DNA of 64,000 nt from CAYVGO01 sp964450725 (GTDB taxonomy: Bacteria > Bacteroidota > Bacteroidia > Bacteroidales > UBA932): the NCBI GenBank assembly GCA_964450725.1, contig CAYVGO010000001.1:57228-121227 (forward strand), read 5' to 3'. Each line of letters starts with the position of its first letter. Positions within the stretch are counted from its first letter, which is position 1. Of this stretch, positions 39,501 to 48,915 are shown piece after piece. Below the pieces are notes generated by a model, which saw only the letters and a program-made list of their open reading frames with translations, did not search any database and was not told where the DNA came from. A program made the position numbers and the translations under genes.

Positions 39501-42500
39501 GACGTTATCGCTGTGTTATCAACAATGATTGCGGAACTGTAACCAGTAATGAAATTTATGTACGTTTAGGTAGTGTTCCATCCATTTTAAATACACCTCA
39601 AAGTGTTTCACTTTGTCAGGGCGAAACAACAACATTTACCATCAATGCCACAGGTTCAACGGCATATACTTATCAGTGGAGATCATCTATTGATGGAACA
39701 AATTGGTCAAATATTACAGATGCAACAACAGAAAGTTATGTGGCAACTCATAATAATATGCCTACAATGTACCAATGTCTTGTGGGAGCAGAGGGATGTT
39801 TGTCAAAAGCAACTTCTCCTCGATTTACAGTTTCACAAGGAAATCTACCTGAAATTATAACTCAGCCTGTGGGCGGTAGCCGTTGTGCATCAACCGATGT
39901 TGAGTTAAGTGTAGGCGCATTACCGGCCTCTTCAACTTATCAATGGCGCTACAGTTCAACCTTAACAGGAACATATTTACCTGAAGGTACTACCTCCACT
40001 TACGTAGCAAGGCAAAATGGGTTTTATAAAGTTGAAGTTACTAATGGTTGCGGAACAGCAACCAGCAATACTGTTGAAATCACTACCGGAGAAGGTTTTA
40101 TTGTTGCCCAACCTCAATCAGTACGTTTATGTCCGGGTAATTCTGGCGAAATGTCTGTTACCGTTGCCGGTATATCAACTCCGACTTATCAGTGGCAGAA
40201 ACTCAATAACAGAGGTACATGGGATAATGTAGGTAACAACAGTTCTGTATTGTCATTATCTTATAGTAATGTTCCTGCTTCTTATAAAGTTGTAATATCC
40301 GGCTGTGGAGCACCTTTGGAAAGTCAGGTAGTTAATTATTCTCCGGGCTATCAACCGGTCATCAGCGTGCAACCTCAAGGGGGTTCTGTGTGTATTGGAG
40401 GAACTTATCCTCTCTCTGTTACGGCTACCGGAAGTGATAATATCTCTTATTTGTGGCAAGTACAGAATGGTGCTGATTGGATAGACATCCCTTCTTCCAA
40501 CACGTCTGCATATACTCTTAATAATATGACTCTTTCTTCCACTTATCGAGTAAAAGCAATGAATAATTGTGGAGAGGTTACTTCTGACAGGGCTACTGTT
40601 TCAATCTCATCAAGCCCGGTTATTGTACAACAACCTCAAGATATATCGTCATGTAATGGAAGTAGTGTAACGTTGTCGGTAGGAGTGAGAGGTTCCGGAT
40701 TGGAAACTTATCAGTGGGAAGGAAGTTCTGATGGATATACTTTTGCTCCTATTCCAAATGCAACATCATCTAATTATATAACAAATTCAACAGAAACATT
40801 AACGAAATTCTATCAATGTAAGATTACGGGTAATAGTGCTACTTGTGGCTCTGTAACCTCAGATGTTGCTGAGGTTAGAATAAGCAATGAACCAATTGTC
40901 ATTACACGTCAACCCGTTGGAGGTATGGTATGTCCGGGTGGTAGTTTTACTGTCAGTGTAGAAGCAACCGGGCCGGGAACATTATCTTACCAATGGATGA
41001 ACGGTAGTACACCAATTTCATTGGCAACATCAAGTTCATATACAATTTCCGGAGTTACGACTGACCAGAGTTTGCACTGTGTGATATCTTCGAGTTGTGC
41101 TACACAGATCTTTTCTACGGTAGCCGTAATACGTTCTGGAAATTTTCCAACGATTGTTACTCAGCCCTTAGCCAATGTAGCGGTTTGTTCAGGAGATAAT
41201 TATCAACTTTCGGTTGAAGCGACAGGAGGTAGTCTGTTATCTTATCAATGGCAGCGTTATTCTTCTGACGGAACATGGTTAGATGTCAGTGGTCAAAATA
41301 CCTCAATATTGAGATTAAATGATATTACCACTGCGGTGGCTTACAGAGTTATTGTTGGTTCATTAGGGTGTACACAAACAGTAATTTCTGATATTTCTAA
41401 TGTTACAAGAGGTGGCATCCCGGTGATTACACAGCAACCTATTGACGGTAGTATAAGCATTTGTGAAGGTGGTGGAGTTTACCGCTCTACCGTTGCAGCC
41501 GAAGGAGCAACATTACTTCATTATCAATGGCAAGAAAAAGTAGATGGAAGATGGACTAATATAATGAATGCCAATAATTCTGTTTACAATATAACAAAAG
41601 AAGGGGTTTATCAAGTTAAAATATCTAATGGCTGTGGAACCAACTATACAAATATCTTTACTGTAGAAGCCAAAGGTTTGTCGATCATTACTCAACCTAC
41701 AGATGCAGAAGTCTGTGGCGTTGCGAATGCTACATTCACGGTACTGGCAACGGGTGCAAGAGTATTACAATATCAGTGGCAGGAAAAACTTCCTACAGAC
41801 GGTTCAACTTTCCTTGATATTCCCGGAGCAACATCAAGTACTTATACCGCAACTACACCTACACTCGGAACACAATACAGAGTCAATGTTACGACCACCA
41901 ATCCGACATGTCCGGGTATTACATCTTATGTTGCTACGGTGATGGCAGCCGGTACTCCGGTAATTACCAATCAACCGGTGGGTGGTACATTCTGTGGAGA
42001 TGCTTCAATGCGCTTATCTGTAACTGTAACCGGCTCTAACTCTCATTCTTATCAATGGCATCTTGATACCGGTACTGGACATAACCCTATTCCGGGTGCT
42101 ACATCTTCATCAGTTTTGGTGAATGCGGCTGGAAAGTATAAATGTTATATTTCTTACTGCTTAAGTGGTTTTGACAGTGATGAAGTAACGGTTTCTCGAG
42201 GTACTTCTCCGACCATTACACAAAGTCCGGTACAAGAAACAACAATATGTCTTGGAGAAACACTTACATTGTCAGCGGAAGTTACAGGTGCATCACTGAT
42301 TAACTATCAATGGTATAAAGTTGTAGGAACAGAAAATATACTTATTCCTTCTGCTCAAAATAAAAGTTATATCCTGTCTCCGACAGAAGCAGGAACAACA
42401 TCATATTTCTTACGCGCTGACGCTACTCCATCTGGATGTGGAGTATTAGATACACGTGTTACGAATGTAGTGGTGCGTCCTAAAACAAAGATAAAAGTAG

Positions 42501-45500
42501 AACCTGTATCTGGAAGTATGTGTCAGGATCAAACGTATGTACTTTCTACAGCTATAGAGCCAGCAGAAGCATTTCACTCAGTGAAGTGGTATATGAAAGA
42601 CCCTGCAAATATTATAGCCTCAGATTGGCAAGAATTGTCCGGAGAAACCGAGTTGCAGTTAAGATTATCAGGTTTTGTAACTCGTCAAAATTATAAAGCT
42701 GTGATTTCTACTGATTGTGGAGACTTAACAACAAGAGAAGTTTCTGTTTGGACTTCTACATCTCCTACGGTGGTATCTCATCCTCAGAGTGCTCAATTGT
42801 GCCAAAACATAGAGTATTCAATGAAGGTATCTGTTGCTGGAGTGGATAATCCTTTATACCAATGGCAATATTTAGATGGAACAAATTGGACAAATATTGC
42901 TGAAGAAGGCAATGACTCAGAGTTATTTATCTTGATGCCAAGTAATACAAGGGTTTATCGTTGTGCCATTTCTTCTGATAGTGAAAATTGTGAATCTGTA
43001 GTATCTAATACAGCAACATTACAATTGGGAACTCTTCCGACAATTATTAGTCAGGCTCCCAATGGTACTGCTTTACCTAAAGGTGAGTATTCATTGTTTA
43101 TTAATGCTCAAGGTTCTTCTGATATGACATATCAATGGCAAAAGTATAATGGTACAGCATGGGAAGATGTTAATGGAGCAACAAATAATACTTATACGGC
43201 TAAAAATTTACCGGATGTATTGGGTGAAACAGTTCTTTACAGGTGTGTTCTTTATAATACTTGCGGTTCTCTGGTAGAAGGTCCTCAGATACTGATAACC
43301 ATAGGAAATCAATTGACTATTATTGAACACCCAAAAAGTTACACTATATGTGACGGTGACAATGCCGTGTTACAAGCCAAAGCAACTGGTAGTTCAGATG
43401 TGTTATACCAATGGGAGTATTCAACAGATAGAGTAACATGGTCAAATGTTTCTATCGGTGGAGAAAATCCTTTATTAAATGTAAATGATATTGAACAACT
43501 AACTTATTATAGATGTAAAATTTCTTCTATAAAATTAGGAACAGGTTATTTCTTGTATACAAATGAGGCTCAAGTGGGTATAGGTCGTGTTCCAATCATT
43601 TTACAACAACCAGTGGGTGGATACATGTGTCCTAACGGTACTTTTGATATGTCTTTTACTGTTTCTGAAATCGGCTCTCGCTATCAATGGCAATACAAAG
43701 ACGGTGGAATATGGGTAGATATATCTAATGCGAATCAATTAAATTACACAATAGATAACCTTGCAACTACAACGGTTTATAGAGGAGTAGCAGCGAATGG
43801 TTGCGGAACTGTCAATACTAATTCTATTACAGTTCAAATAGCTAATCAGCCGACTATTATACAGCATCCTAAAAGTGTAGTTGCCTGTGCATCAGAGAGA
43901 GTTACTTTATTTGCTCAACTGACAGGTGGAACCCGATATACTTATGCATGGGAAAATTCTGCCGATGGTGAAAACTGGACTCCTATTCAGGGTGCAAATC
44001 AAAGAGAGTATATTACTTCTCCTACTGCTGATCCATTGTTCTATCGTGTTAATGTTACATCTGAAGGGTGTGGAACTGTCGTAAGTAAACCTGCCAAAGT
44101 TTCTAATTTTTCAGGTATAACGATAGAGACACAACCAAAAGGTGGTACTTCTTGTTTAAATGGTAAATTTATTTTATACACTATGGCAAAAGGTAGTGAA
44201 AATATTACTTATCAATGGCAAAAGAAAGTCGGAGAAGGACGATGGGAGAACATTCGTGGTGCACAAGCATATAGTGTGGAAGAAATCATAACAGAAACAA
44301 CTCATTACAGATGCTTGTTGTCAACAATTTGTCTACCAGACCCAATTCGTACCAATGAGGTAACGGTTAGTGTTGCTGATGCTCCAACTATCTTAGAGCA
44401 ACCTCAAGGCGCGATGTTGTGCTCAGAGTCTCACACTATGGTCTTTGTAGTTGCAGGTTCTTCTGCATTTACTTACCAATGGGAATCTTCTGGAGATGGA
44501 AGGATATGGAATTCTATAGAGGGTGCAACTCAACCTACTTACACAGTTGTTGGTAATCACCAAACGACAATGTACAGGGTATCGGCAACTCCAAATGAAC
44601 AAACTTGCGGTATTGTAATGTCAGATATCGTTACAGTAGAGAAAGGGTTTGAACCACTTGTAACACTACCTTCAGCAGTATCGGTTTGTAAAAATAGTAG
44701 TTATACTCTTCAACCGGAAGTAGAAGGAAGTTCTACGGCTACATACTTATGGCAACAATTTGTAGGTGGAGTTTGGAAAAGTATCGAAGGCGAGGCTTCT
44801 CAACAATTAGAATTGAGTTACATTAACGAACCTTCATCTTATCGATTAAAGGTAACCAATGGTTGTGGTACCAATGTGTCTAATACGGCCAGAGTGTCAA
44901 TAGGTACAACTCCGACGATTGTTAAATCTCCCAAATCGATAACAGTTTGTGAAGGACAAGGAACTACTTTGAATGTTGAAGCAACCGGCGCATTACTATT
45001 GAATTATCAGTGGCAAAAATCAATAGATGACGGATTGAATTGGAGTTCTATTGACGGTGCTGCTACAACAATGTTAGATATTAATCCGGTGGAAGAACCT
45101 GCCTTATATCGTTGTATTGTTTCCGGTCTTACAAGTAATTGTGGAACTGTTAATTCAGAACCGGCAACAGTTAGCATACAACAGCCTGATCAAATTATAG
45201 CAATTTTAGAGCAACCTACGAGTGGAACTGTATGTTCTGGTAATGATTATAAATTAACAGTCGTTCCGGATGGATTTATGACTTTCTCTTATCAATGGCA
45301 AATTTCATTTGATAATGACGTTTTTGAAGACATAGAAGGTGCTGTAAGTTCAACATATGTTGTGAAGAATGTTACTGATGATGCTTACTATCGTTGTGTG
45401 TTACAGTCTTGCGGTATAACACTTGAAAGTACGTCTGCTTATGTTCAAGTGGCAGAGCAACCTACAATTATTATACATCCGAAAAGTGGAACTATTTGTG

Positions 45501-48500
45501 CTGAAGAAAGTTATCCATTGAGAGTTGAAGTTACAGGAATCAATTTACCAAATTATCAATGGAAATATTCAACCAATATGCAAGATTGGAACAATATTGA
45601 CAAGGCTACCAATAATGTTTATGTGGCTAACTTTACTCAAGATAAATTATATTTCCAGTGTGAAATACAGCAAGGTGTTTGTGGTCCTGTAACATCAGCC
45701 ACTGCGGTAGTGAACAAAGTAAATAATATTATCATTACGCAACAACCTGTTGGGGGTACTATGTGTGAAAACAGTACATTTAAATTATACACACAAAGTA
45801 ACATTCCTAATGCAGTTTATCAATGGCAGGAAAAATTTGGAGATTGGTTTGATATTGCAGGTGCTAATACTCATGAATATGACTTACCATTCTTTGGTAA
45901 AGGTAGTCGGGAAATACGTTGTTTAGTATCTGTTCTTGATGGTAGATGCCAAAGTAAATTAACAAATAGCATTACCGTATCTTCATCTAATATACCATCA
46001 TTTATTGTACAACCAAAAGACCAACAAGTATGTTTAGGACAGACTGTTACACTGCAGGCTGAAGCAACAGGTAGTTTATCTGTGAATTATCAATGGCAAA
46101 AAACTACAGATGGTCAAACATGGGCAGATGTTGCTGATGCTGTTGATGGAACATTATCTGTTGTTGTAGATCAATTGCCTCAGGCTTATCGTTGCATTGT
46201 TCCTAAGAGTGGAGAAAATTGTCAACAGGCAATTAGTCAAGTGGCTACTTGTTCTTTCGGAGGTAATCCGGAAATTGTAAAACCATTAGTTGGTGGTACT
46301 ACATGTGCAGATGCTAAATTTGGATTAAGCATTGGTGTAATTGGCAGTGATTTGAAATATACGTGGGAAAAGTCAGATGATGGTTTAGAGTGGCAGGCTT
46401 TATTGACGGATACAGATAAATCTACTTATGATGTTATGCCGGGTTCTGCCTATCGGGTAATTGTCAAAAATGCTTGTGGAGAAGTTACTTCTAATGTTGT
46501 AACAGTATCATCAGGTAATCAGCCAACAATTGTTGCTCAGCCTCAATCAATATCACTTTGTGATGGTGAAAACGGACAATTATCAATTGCTGTAACCGGA
46601 GCCAATCCAATTCTCCTTCAATGGCAAAGATTTAATAATGGAACGTGGAGTGATATATTTGGAGCAACGCAATCTACATTTTCAATTAGTCGTGTGGAAG
46701 AGTTAACCCAATATAGATGTAAAATAACAGCGTGCTCAAGCACTATGTACTCAGAATCTGCGTTTGCTAAGCCTGGTACGATACCAACAATTATAACTCA
46801 ACCTGTTGGAGGAGCAATGTGTGCAGGAGAAAAATTTGTATTGGATGTTACTGCCAATCAAGTTGACAATGTAGAATATATCTGGCAATACAGACATAAT
46901 AGTGAATGGATGAATGTTAATGTGCCATCTGAGAAACAATTGACGGTTTCAAATTTACAAAGATCTACATTCTATAGAGTTATAGTAAAAAATGGTTGTG
47001 GTGCCGATACTTCACGTTCTTCTGTCATGGTATTTAACGCCAGTATACCATCAATAACAAAACAACAGTCTGACGTTATAGCATGTCCGGAGGAAGAAAT
47101 TAGACTTCAAATTACTGCGACCGGAGGTAATATACTAAATTATCAATGGCAAAAGTACGAAACTCAGTGGGTTAATGTGGATAATCAAGTTTCTCCATCG
47201 CTTGTAATTAACGGTTGGGCACATGGTGATAAATATCGTTGTATTGTTTCCGGAGGAACTGAAACTTGTGGCTCTATTAATTCTCGAGAAATTCTTCTTG
47301 CTGAGGGTGGAGTTCCCCAAATTGTAAAGGAACCTTTATCTGGAACAATGTGTCCTAATGGACAATATCCACTTTCGGTAACAACAAAAGAAGGACAGAA
47401 GGTAACCTATCAATGGCAATATATTAATGTAGATGGAAGTGGAAATATATCAGGAAGTTGGGTGGATATATTTGGAGCGACATCTTCCACATATAATGTA
47501 GTTGCAGGTCTTGGAATACGTTATTACAGAGTGCTTATAACCAATGGATGCGGAATGACTATCTCTCAAGAGGTAATGGTTGCAGAATCTAATATACCTA
47601 CATTAGTCGTTTCACCTCAAAATGCAACTATTTGTAATGGAGCAGAACATACATTATTAGCCGAAGTAGCAGGAAGCAAAAACTTCTCATATCAATGGCA
47701 ATCTTCTGTAGATGGTGTAGTTTGGTTAGATATGTTAGGAGCAAACCTTCCAGTATATAAATTTAAACCAAACGTAACAAGTAATTATAGATTTGTTGCT
47801 GTGCCTGCCGAAGACAATTGTTATTCTGTTATTACTACAAAAGTTAAGGTAGATGTATTGCCGGGTGCTACGATTATTGAACAACCGAAAGACTTAGTTG
47901 TCTCTTGCTTATCCTATGATGCACAATTAGCCGTAGGATTAGAAAGTAGTGACAATATTACTTATCGTTGGCAGCAATTAAATGGTGAAACTTGGAAAGA
48001 CTTGAATGATGCCGCTTATTCAGAGGCTGTTTATCAAGGAACAACCACAGATACCTTAGCAGTTTTAGGAACGTCAGTTATGGGCTCTTTTGAATATAGA
48101 GTTTCATTGGTAAATACTACTAATAATTGTATAATACATTCAGAACCGGTATTATTACTTGTTGTTCCTTCAACAACAGTAAGTATTACTCCGTTAGAAA
48201 ATACAATGAATAGACCGGAAGATCAAGTTATTCTAAATTCGATATTATCCGGTGGTGCTGCAGAGATTTCATATCAATGGTTGGCTGGTACATCTCCTGA
48301 AGGTGTTTCACCGATTGCAGATAACACTCCTAAAGGAGCCTCTTATCTTGACATTACTGGAGAAACTTTGCAATTTACAGGTATAGAAACGACTAAAAAA
48401 CTATACTACAAATTGAAAATTTCAGCACCAAACTGTCCTGATGCTTATAGTAATGCCGTCACAGTATCATTGGCTGCACAACATATCAATGTTGTAGGAG

Positions 48501-48745
48501 CACAAGTGATTACTCCAAATGGTGACGGATTAAATGATGTATTGAAACATCCTTTCTATGGTACAGAATCTGTTGAGTTAAGAATTATGAATCGTAGCGG
48601 AAACTTAGTCTATGAATCTAAGAATTATGATGAAACATTTAGTGCAGCAGGATTACCTCAAGGTGTTTACTTCTATAGTTATAAAGTAAATTATGAAGAC
48701 GGTAGAGTTGAGCATTTCCAAGGAACTATAACTGTAGTTATGTAA
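33542..48745 (+). CDS. Giant T9SS type B surface protein with about 48 Ig-like modules (5067 aa)
   Basis: The signal peptide (about residues 1-27, SSLSFA) is followed by VRYMRPGGTGDGSSWAQS, the same type of opening as the beta-helix domains of the other giant protein. The N-terminal beta-helix spans about 28-375. From about residue 780 to 4880 there are some 46 consecutive Ig-like modules of about 89 residues, preceded by a few more diverged ones. A typical module reads ITQPVGGTxC, then LSVxATG, then YQWQ, then YRC: the Cys-Trp-Cys spacing of an Ig fold. Modules alternate between an A type (VGG before the first Cys, NGCGT near the end) and a B type (PKS/PQS before the first Cys, an SxDGxxW segment). 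The last 85 residues are a T9SS type B sorting domain (VITPNGDGLNDVL, LRIMNRSGNLVYES, GVYFYSYKV). Surface display with an adhesive role is inferred. Confidence 0.95.
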   Translation: MRTRIVFKLYFCSIFTLLLFFSSLSFARVRYMRPGGTGDGSSWAQSSGNFQNMMNLSVSGDEIWIAEGVYESTATFVGKDGVKVYGGFSATGTPTAVTQAKPQSRFSVLMMTANNLVAQLRSGNQYWYGVTLTIKEGLASPYESIQLAANAHLDYCRIIDNRSNGSTMLWMHNNSKITNSLIANNRGAKLIMINTAASLFENSIIVNNTANRFMWYELSNFNVIGFVGSIIANNSFTSFTNGYYDYNVYYYNTIIWGNPYGGLYRFFYCGISAGYNSGRVRNPTVLSPNNDDPTGPQFYNPTQTRGVIADRMSEDYAKVNNFSSWRVKPTSILLKRGTETITAPRLYNIAEFDILGEERKNDCGVDIGPYAFNSIEYKASAVITYSPASRSVCETGAPIPISGVSVNVTPYFNYNTIYKKGVVTLSGPPSAPGDYLVVRQIIDPNDCFQGESTPQPYTILPKPVMSVTGEGGGVNTCCHFATEMGTQIPNTNNGIKIDISPSPADVSNINWTFAKNENRITMTPFPATVTTTAASPSYTLQPTITKSVGGRLMSTITATANAGMCAPNLRKTFDVYVYDQPTVKIVNNLGDASLPQYVCPNSSMTLKATLVGGDVMYDFGTTRASYAWYKSTDGIFPDGMLPIGTSQTYTIPAITADKEYYQCIITYDNGRTKRNSITLTKRTIPVIQSTSPSGSLTVGYGSPVDLQVTATSSTLNIGDQLLYQWQQSATSGGPFTDIAGAYAATYRVPSLTSRTYYRVKVSSPGNCPTDLFVYSPEIDLNVGIEINTQPVSADICAGESHQLTVTATGQNPLCVWEYTNNVNDATSWRDVGPGTATVTGGQITSNLIINPELNRNHYYRVRIDAESQPTTHTNVVEIKVVSPPVITLQPVGGSGCAGQNFPLSIQTQPSIIPVTYQWQQLNGTNWGNIAGATNATYIPTVPTNATVNKYRCYVTVPSCPSSVFSNEVSVSMSNAPTITRNLNIREEFCRGTSLPLSVEVAGAPVTYQWQRRVASLWSNLQGANASTYTISDDSQLGVYRCVITPTSCGGALTSNICEVTQGTAPRIIAEPVDGTACVTSNYYRLSLQAEGNDITYTWYKQGATGWNGLANTAVNYYDIYNNIDGTYRCQVVNGCGTATSRDFIITLSDLPTILSHPANIQVCSGQSTIVSVTASGSLIMNYQWQESVDGITYNDIAGAQSARYTVNNVTSAKFYRCKVTACGGTVTSQPALVSVGSAPIIRTQPLSGSVCGTGSYVLRIVAEGAMPLTYQWQREVAGVWTNIDAQNSTQLQIAGITSTTNYRCIVTGCGSVTSNVATVQVDTRPLIQVQPQNKVVCPNTSTTLNVTAIGLLSPTYKWEISTNGNTWLPTGTNNAQLVTSQVNVTTYYKVTISGTDLSCGSTTSNTVSVTPSGMVNITRQPTSGSFCEGGSHLLSIAVDMSDVTYQWSLNGVDIAGATASTYAATQEGDYRCVVKNTCEQQVTSSIATVTRTNQPNIVTQPQSGAICSGEILSLSVVATGSIVLNYQWSSSLNGDVWTNVSAGNGGTSPALNIPWSQGLPTLYKCEISSPTCGMITTSVATVSPGASPRILTNPQGGTVCRGSSHIFNVATTDGGTKQYQWQKFVSPGNYTDISGATASTYAIYNITENITVRCKVYNNCGATYSSDAQLTVTASPTIAVQPKSARICPGETHELSATVNGISLANYSWQESVNGGPWTTVGTSSTYSVTQPDNNKRYKVIITPMVAGCATIESAAATVQLGTTSPATLPATGAICTGGRFDLEITDGGSDYATYQWLKDGSIIPGATLKTYAATETNTYHCRVTNGCGSIDVGPTVITTTDRPLITRQPVGGLDCGGNGFTLSVNATGAQPIKYQWKLDGVNIPNANTNTYEITGISREGAYSVDVEGCGTTVGSDVVTVKPSTRPVIDVQPTDGTYCSGSVFTTTVLLRGNPDDYTYQWMKQQPDRTWSNVEGSISATISIGEVGRYRCVINNDCGTVTSNEIYVRLGSVPSILNTPQSVSLCQGETTTFTINATGSTAYTYQWRSSIDGTNWSNITDATTESYVATHNNMPTMYQCLVGAEGCLSKATSPRFTVSQGNLPEIITQPVGGSRCASTDVELSVGALPASSTYQWRYSSTLTGTYLPEGTTSTYVARQNGFYKVEVTNGCGTATSNTVEITTGEGFIVAQPQSVRLCPGNSGEMSVTVAGISTPTYQWQKLNNRGTWDNVGNNSSVLSLSYSNVPASYKVVISGCGAPLESQVVNYSPGYQPVISVQPQGGSVCIGGTYPLSVTATGSDNISYLWQVQNGADWIDIPSSNTSAYTLNNMTLSSTYRVKAMNNCGEVTSDRATVSISSSPVIVQQPQDISSCNGSSVTLSVGVRGSGLETYQWEGSSDGYTFAPIPNATSSNYITNSTETLTKFYQCKITGNSATCGSVTSDVAEVRISNEPIVITRQPVGGMVCPGGSFTVSVEATGPGTLSYQWMNGSTPISLATSSSYTISGVTTDQSLHCVISSSCATQIFSTVAVIRSGNFPTIVTQPLANVAVCSGDNYQLSVEATGGSLLSYQWQRYSSDGTWLDVSGQNTSILRLNDITTAVAYRVIVGSLGCTQTVISDISNVTRGGIPVITQQPIDGSISICEGGGVYRSTVAAEGATLLHYQWQEKVDGRWTNIMNANNSVYNITKEGVYQVKISNGCGTNYTNIFTVEAKGLSIITQPTDAEVCGVANATFTVLATGARVLQYQWQEKLPTDGSTFLDIPGATSSTYTATTPTLGTQYRVNVTTTNPTCPGITSYVATVMAAGTPVITNQPVGGTFCGDASMRLSVTVTGSNSHSYQWHLDTGTGHNPIPGATSSSVLVNAAGKYKCYISYCLSGFDSDEVTVSRGTSPTITQSPVQETTICLGETLTLSAEVTGASLINYQWYKVVGTENILIPSAQNKSYILSPTEAGTTSYFLRADATPSGCGVLDTRVTNVVVRPKTKIKVEPVSGSMCQDQTYVLSTAIEPAEAFHSVKWYMKDPANIIASDWQELSGETELQLRLSGFVTRQNYKAVISTDCGDLTTREVSVWTSTSPTVVSHPQSAQLCQNIEYSMKVSVAGVDNPLYQWQYLDGTNWTNIAEEGNDSELFILMPSNTRVYRCAISSDSENCESVVSNTATLQLGTLPTIISQAPNGTALPKGEYSLFINAQGSSDMTYQWQKYNGTAWEDVNGATNNTYTAKNLPDVLGETVLYRCVLYNTCGSLVEGPQILITIGNQLTIIEHPKSYTICDGDNAVLQAKATGSSDVLYQWEYSTDRVTWSNVSIGGENPLLNVNDIEQLTYYRCKISSIKLGTGYFLYTNEAQVGIGRVPIILQQPVGGYMCPNGTFDMSFTVSEIGSRYQWQYKDGGIWVDISNANQLNYTIDNLATTTVYRGVAANGCGTVNTNSITVQIANQPTIIQHPKSVVACASERVTLFAQLTGGTRYTYAWENSADGENWTPIQGANQREYITSPTADPLFYRVNVTSEGCGTVVSKPAKVSNFSGITIETQPKGGTSCLNGKFILYTMAKGSENITYQWQKKVGEGRWENIRGAQAYSVEEIITETTHYRCLLSTICLPDPIRTNEVTVSVADAPTILEQPQGAMLCSESHTMVFVVAGSSAFTYQWESSGDGRIWNSIEGATQPTYTVVGNHQTTMYRVSATPNEQTCGIVMSDIVTVEKGFEPLVTLPSAVSVCKNSSYTLQPEVEGSSTATYLWQQFVGGVWKSIEGEASQQLELSYINEPSSYRLKVTNGCGTNVSNTARVSIGTTPTIVKSPKSITVCEGQGTTLNVEATGALLLNYQWQKSIDDGLNWSSIDGAATTMLDINPVEEPALYRCIVSGLTSNCGTVNSEPATVSIQQPDQIIAILEQPTSGTVCSGNDYKLTVVPDGFMTFSYQWQISFDNDVFEDIEGAVSSTYVVKNVTDDAYYRCVLQSCGITLESTSAYVQVAEQPTIIIHPKSGTICAEESYPLRVEVTGINLPNYQWKYSTNMQDWNNIDKATNNVYVANFTQDKLYFQCEIQQGVCGPVTSATAVVNKVNNIIITQQPVGGTMCENSTFKLYTQSNIPNAVYQWQEKFGDWFDIAGANTHEYDLPFFGKGSREIRCLVSVLDGRCQSKLTNSITVSSSNIPSFIVQPKDQQVCLGQTVTLQAEATGSLSVNYQWQKTTDGQTWADVADAVDGTLSVVVDQLPQAYRCIVPKSGENCQQAISQVATCSFGGNPEIVKPLVGGTTCADAKFGLSIGVIGSDLKYTWEKSDDGLEWQALLTDTDKSTYDVMPGSAYRVIVKNACGEVTSNVVTVSSGNQPTIVAQPQSISLCDGENGQLSIAVTGANPILLQWQRFNNGTWSDIFGATQSTFSISRVEELTQYRCKITACSSTMYSESAFAKPGTIPTIITQPVGGAMCAGEKFVLDVTANQVDNVEYIWQYRHNSEWMNVNVPSEKQLTVSNLQRSTFYRVIVKNGCGADTSRSSVMVFNASIPSITKQQSDVIACPEEEIRLQITATGGNILNYQWQKYETQWVNVDNQVSPSLVINGWAHGDKYRCIVSGGTETCGSINSREILLAEGGVPQIVKEPLSGTMCPNGQYPLSVTTKEGQKVTYQWQYINVDGSGNISGSWVDIFGATSSTYNVVAGLGIRYYRVLITNGCGMTISQEVMVAESNIPTLVVSPQNATICNGAEHTLLAEVAGSKNFSYQWQSSVDGVVWLDMLGANLPVYKFKPNVTSNYRFVAVPAEDNCYSVITTKVKVDVLPGATIIEQPKDLVVSCLSYDAQLAVGLESSDNITYRWQQLNGETWKDLNDAAYSEAVYQGTTTDTLAVLGTSVMGSFEYRVSLVNTTNNCIIHSEPVLLLVVPSTTVSITPLENTMNRPEDQVILNSILSGGAAEISYQWLAGTSPEGVSPIADNTPKGASYLDITGETLQFTGIETTKKLYYKLKISAPNCPDAYSNAVTVSLAAQHINVVGAQVITPNGDGLNDVLKHPFYGTESVELRIMNRSGNLVYESKNYDETFSAAGLPQGVYFYSYKVNYEDGRVEHFQGTITVVM

Positions 48746-48769
48746 ACGTATAGTATAAAATCTGATTCC

Positions 48770-48802
48770 AAAAAGAGTTGTGGTTAAGCCACGACTCTTT
48801 TT
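48770..48802 (+). terminator. Terminator of the giant Ig-like gene
   Basis: AAAAAGAGTTGTGG (48770-48783) pairs with CCACGACTCTTTTT (48789-48802) with one mismatch and a five-base loop. It lies 25 bases after the stop codon. Confidence 0.8.
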
Positions 48803-48869
48803 GCTTTCACTTTTGACACTTCTCTTTATTTTATCTAACCTCAATAATAATAATTTCAAAAAAATCATG

Positions 48870-48878
48870 TACATTTGT
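48870..48878 (+). promoter_or_regulatory. Predicted -7 element of the ilvE transcript
   Basis: TACATTTGT fits TAnnTTTG and lies 37 bases before the ATG at 48916. A -33 TTG is not evident. Confidence 0.4.
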
Positions 48879-48915
48879 TTTGTAATTGGAACACAAACGT
48901 TTTAAAAATAAATTT

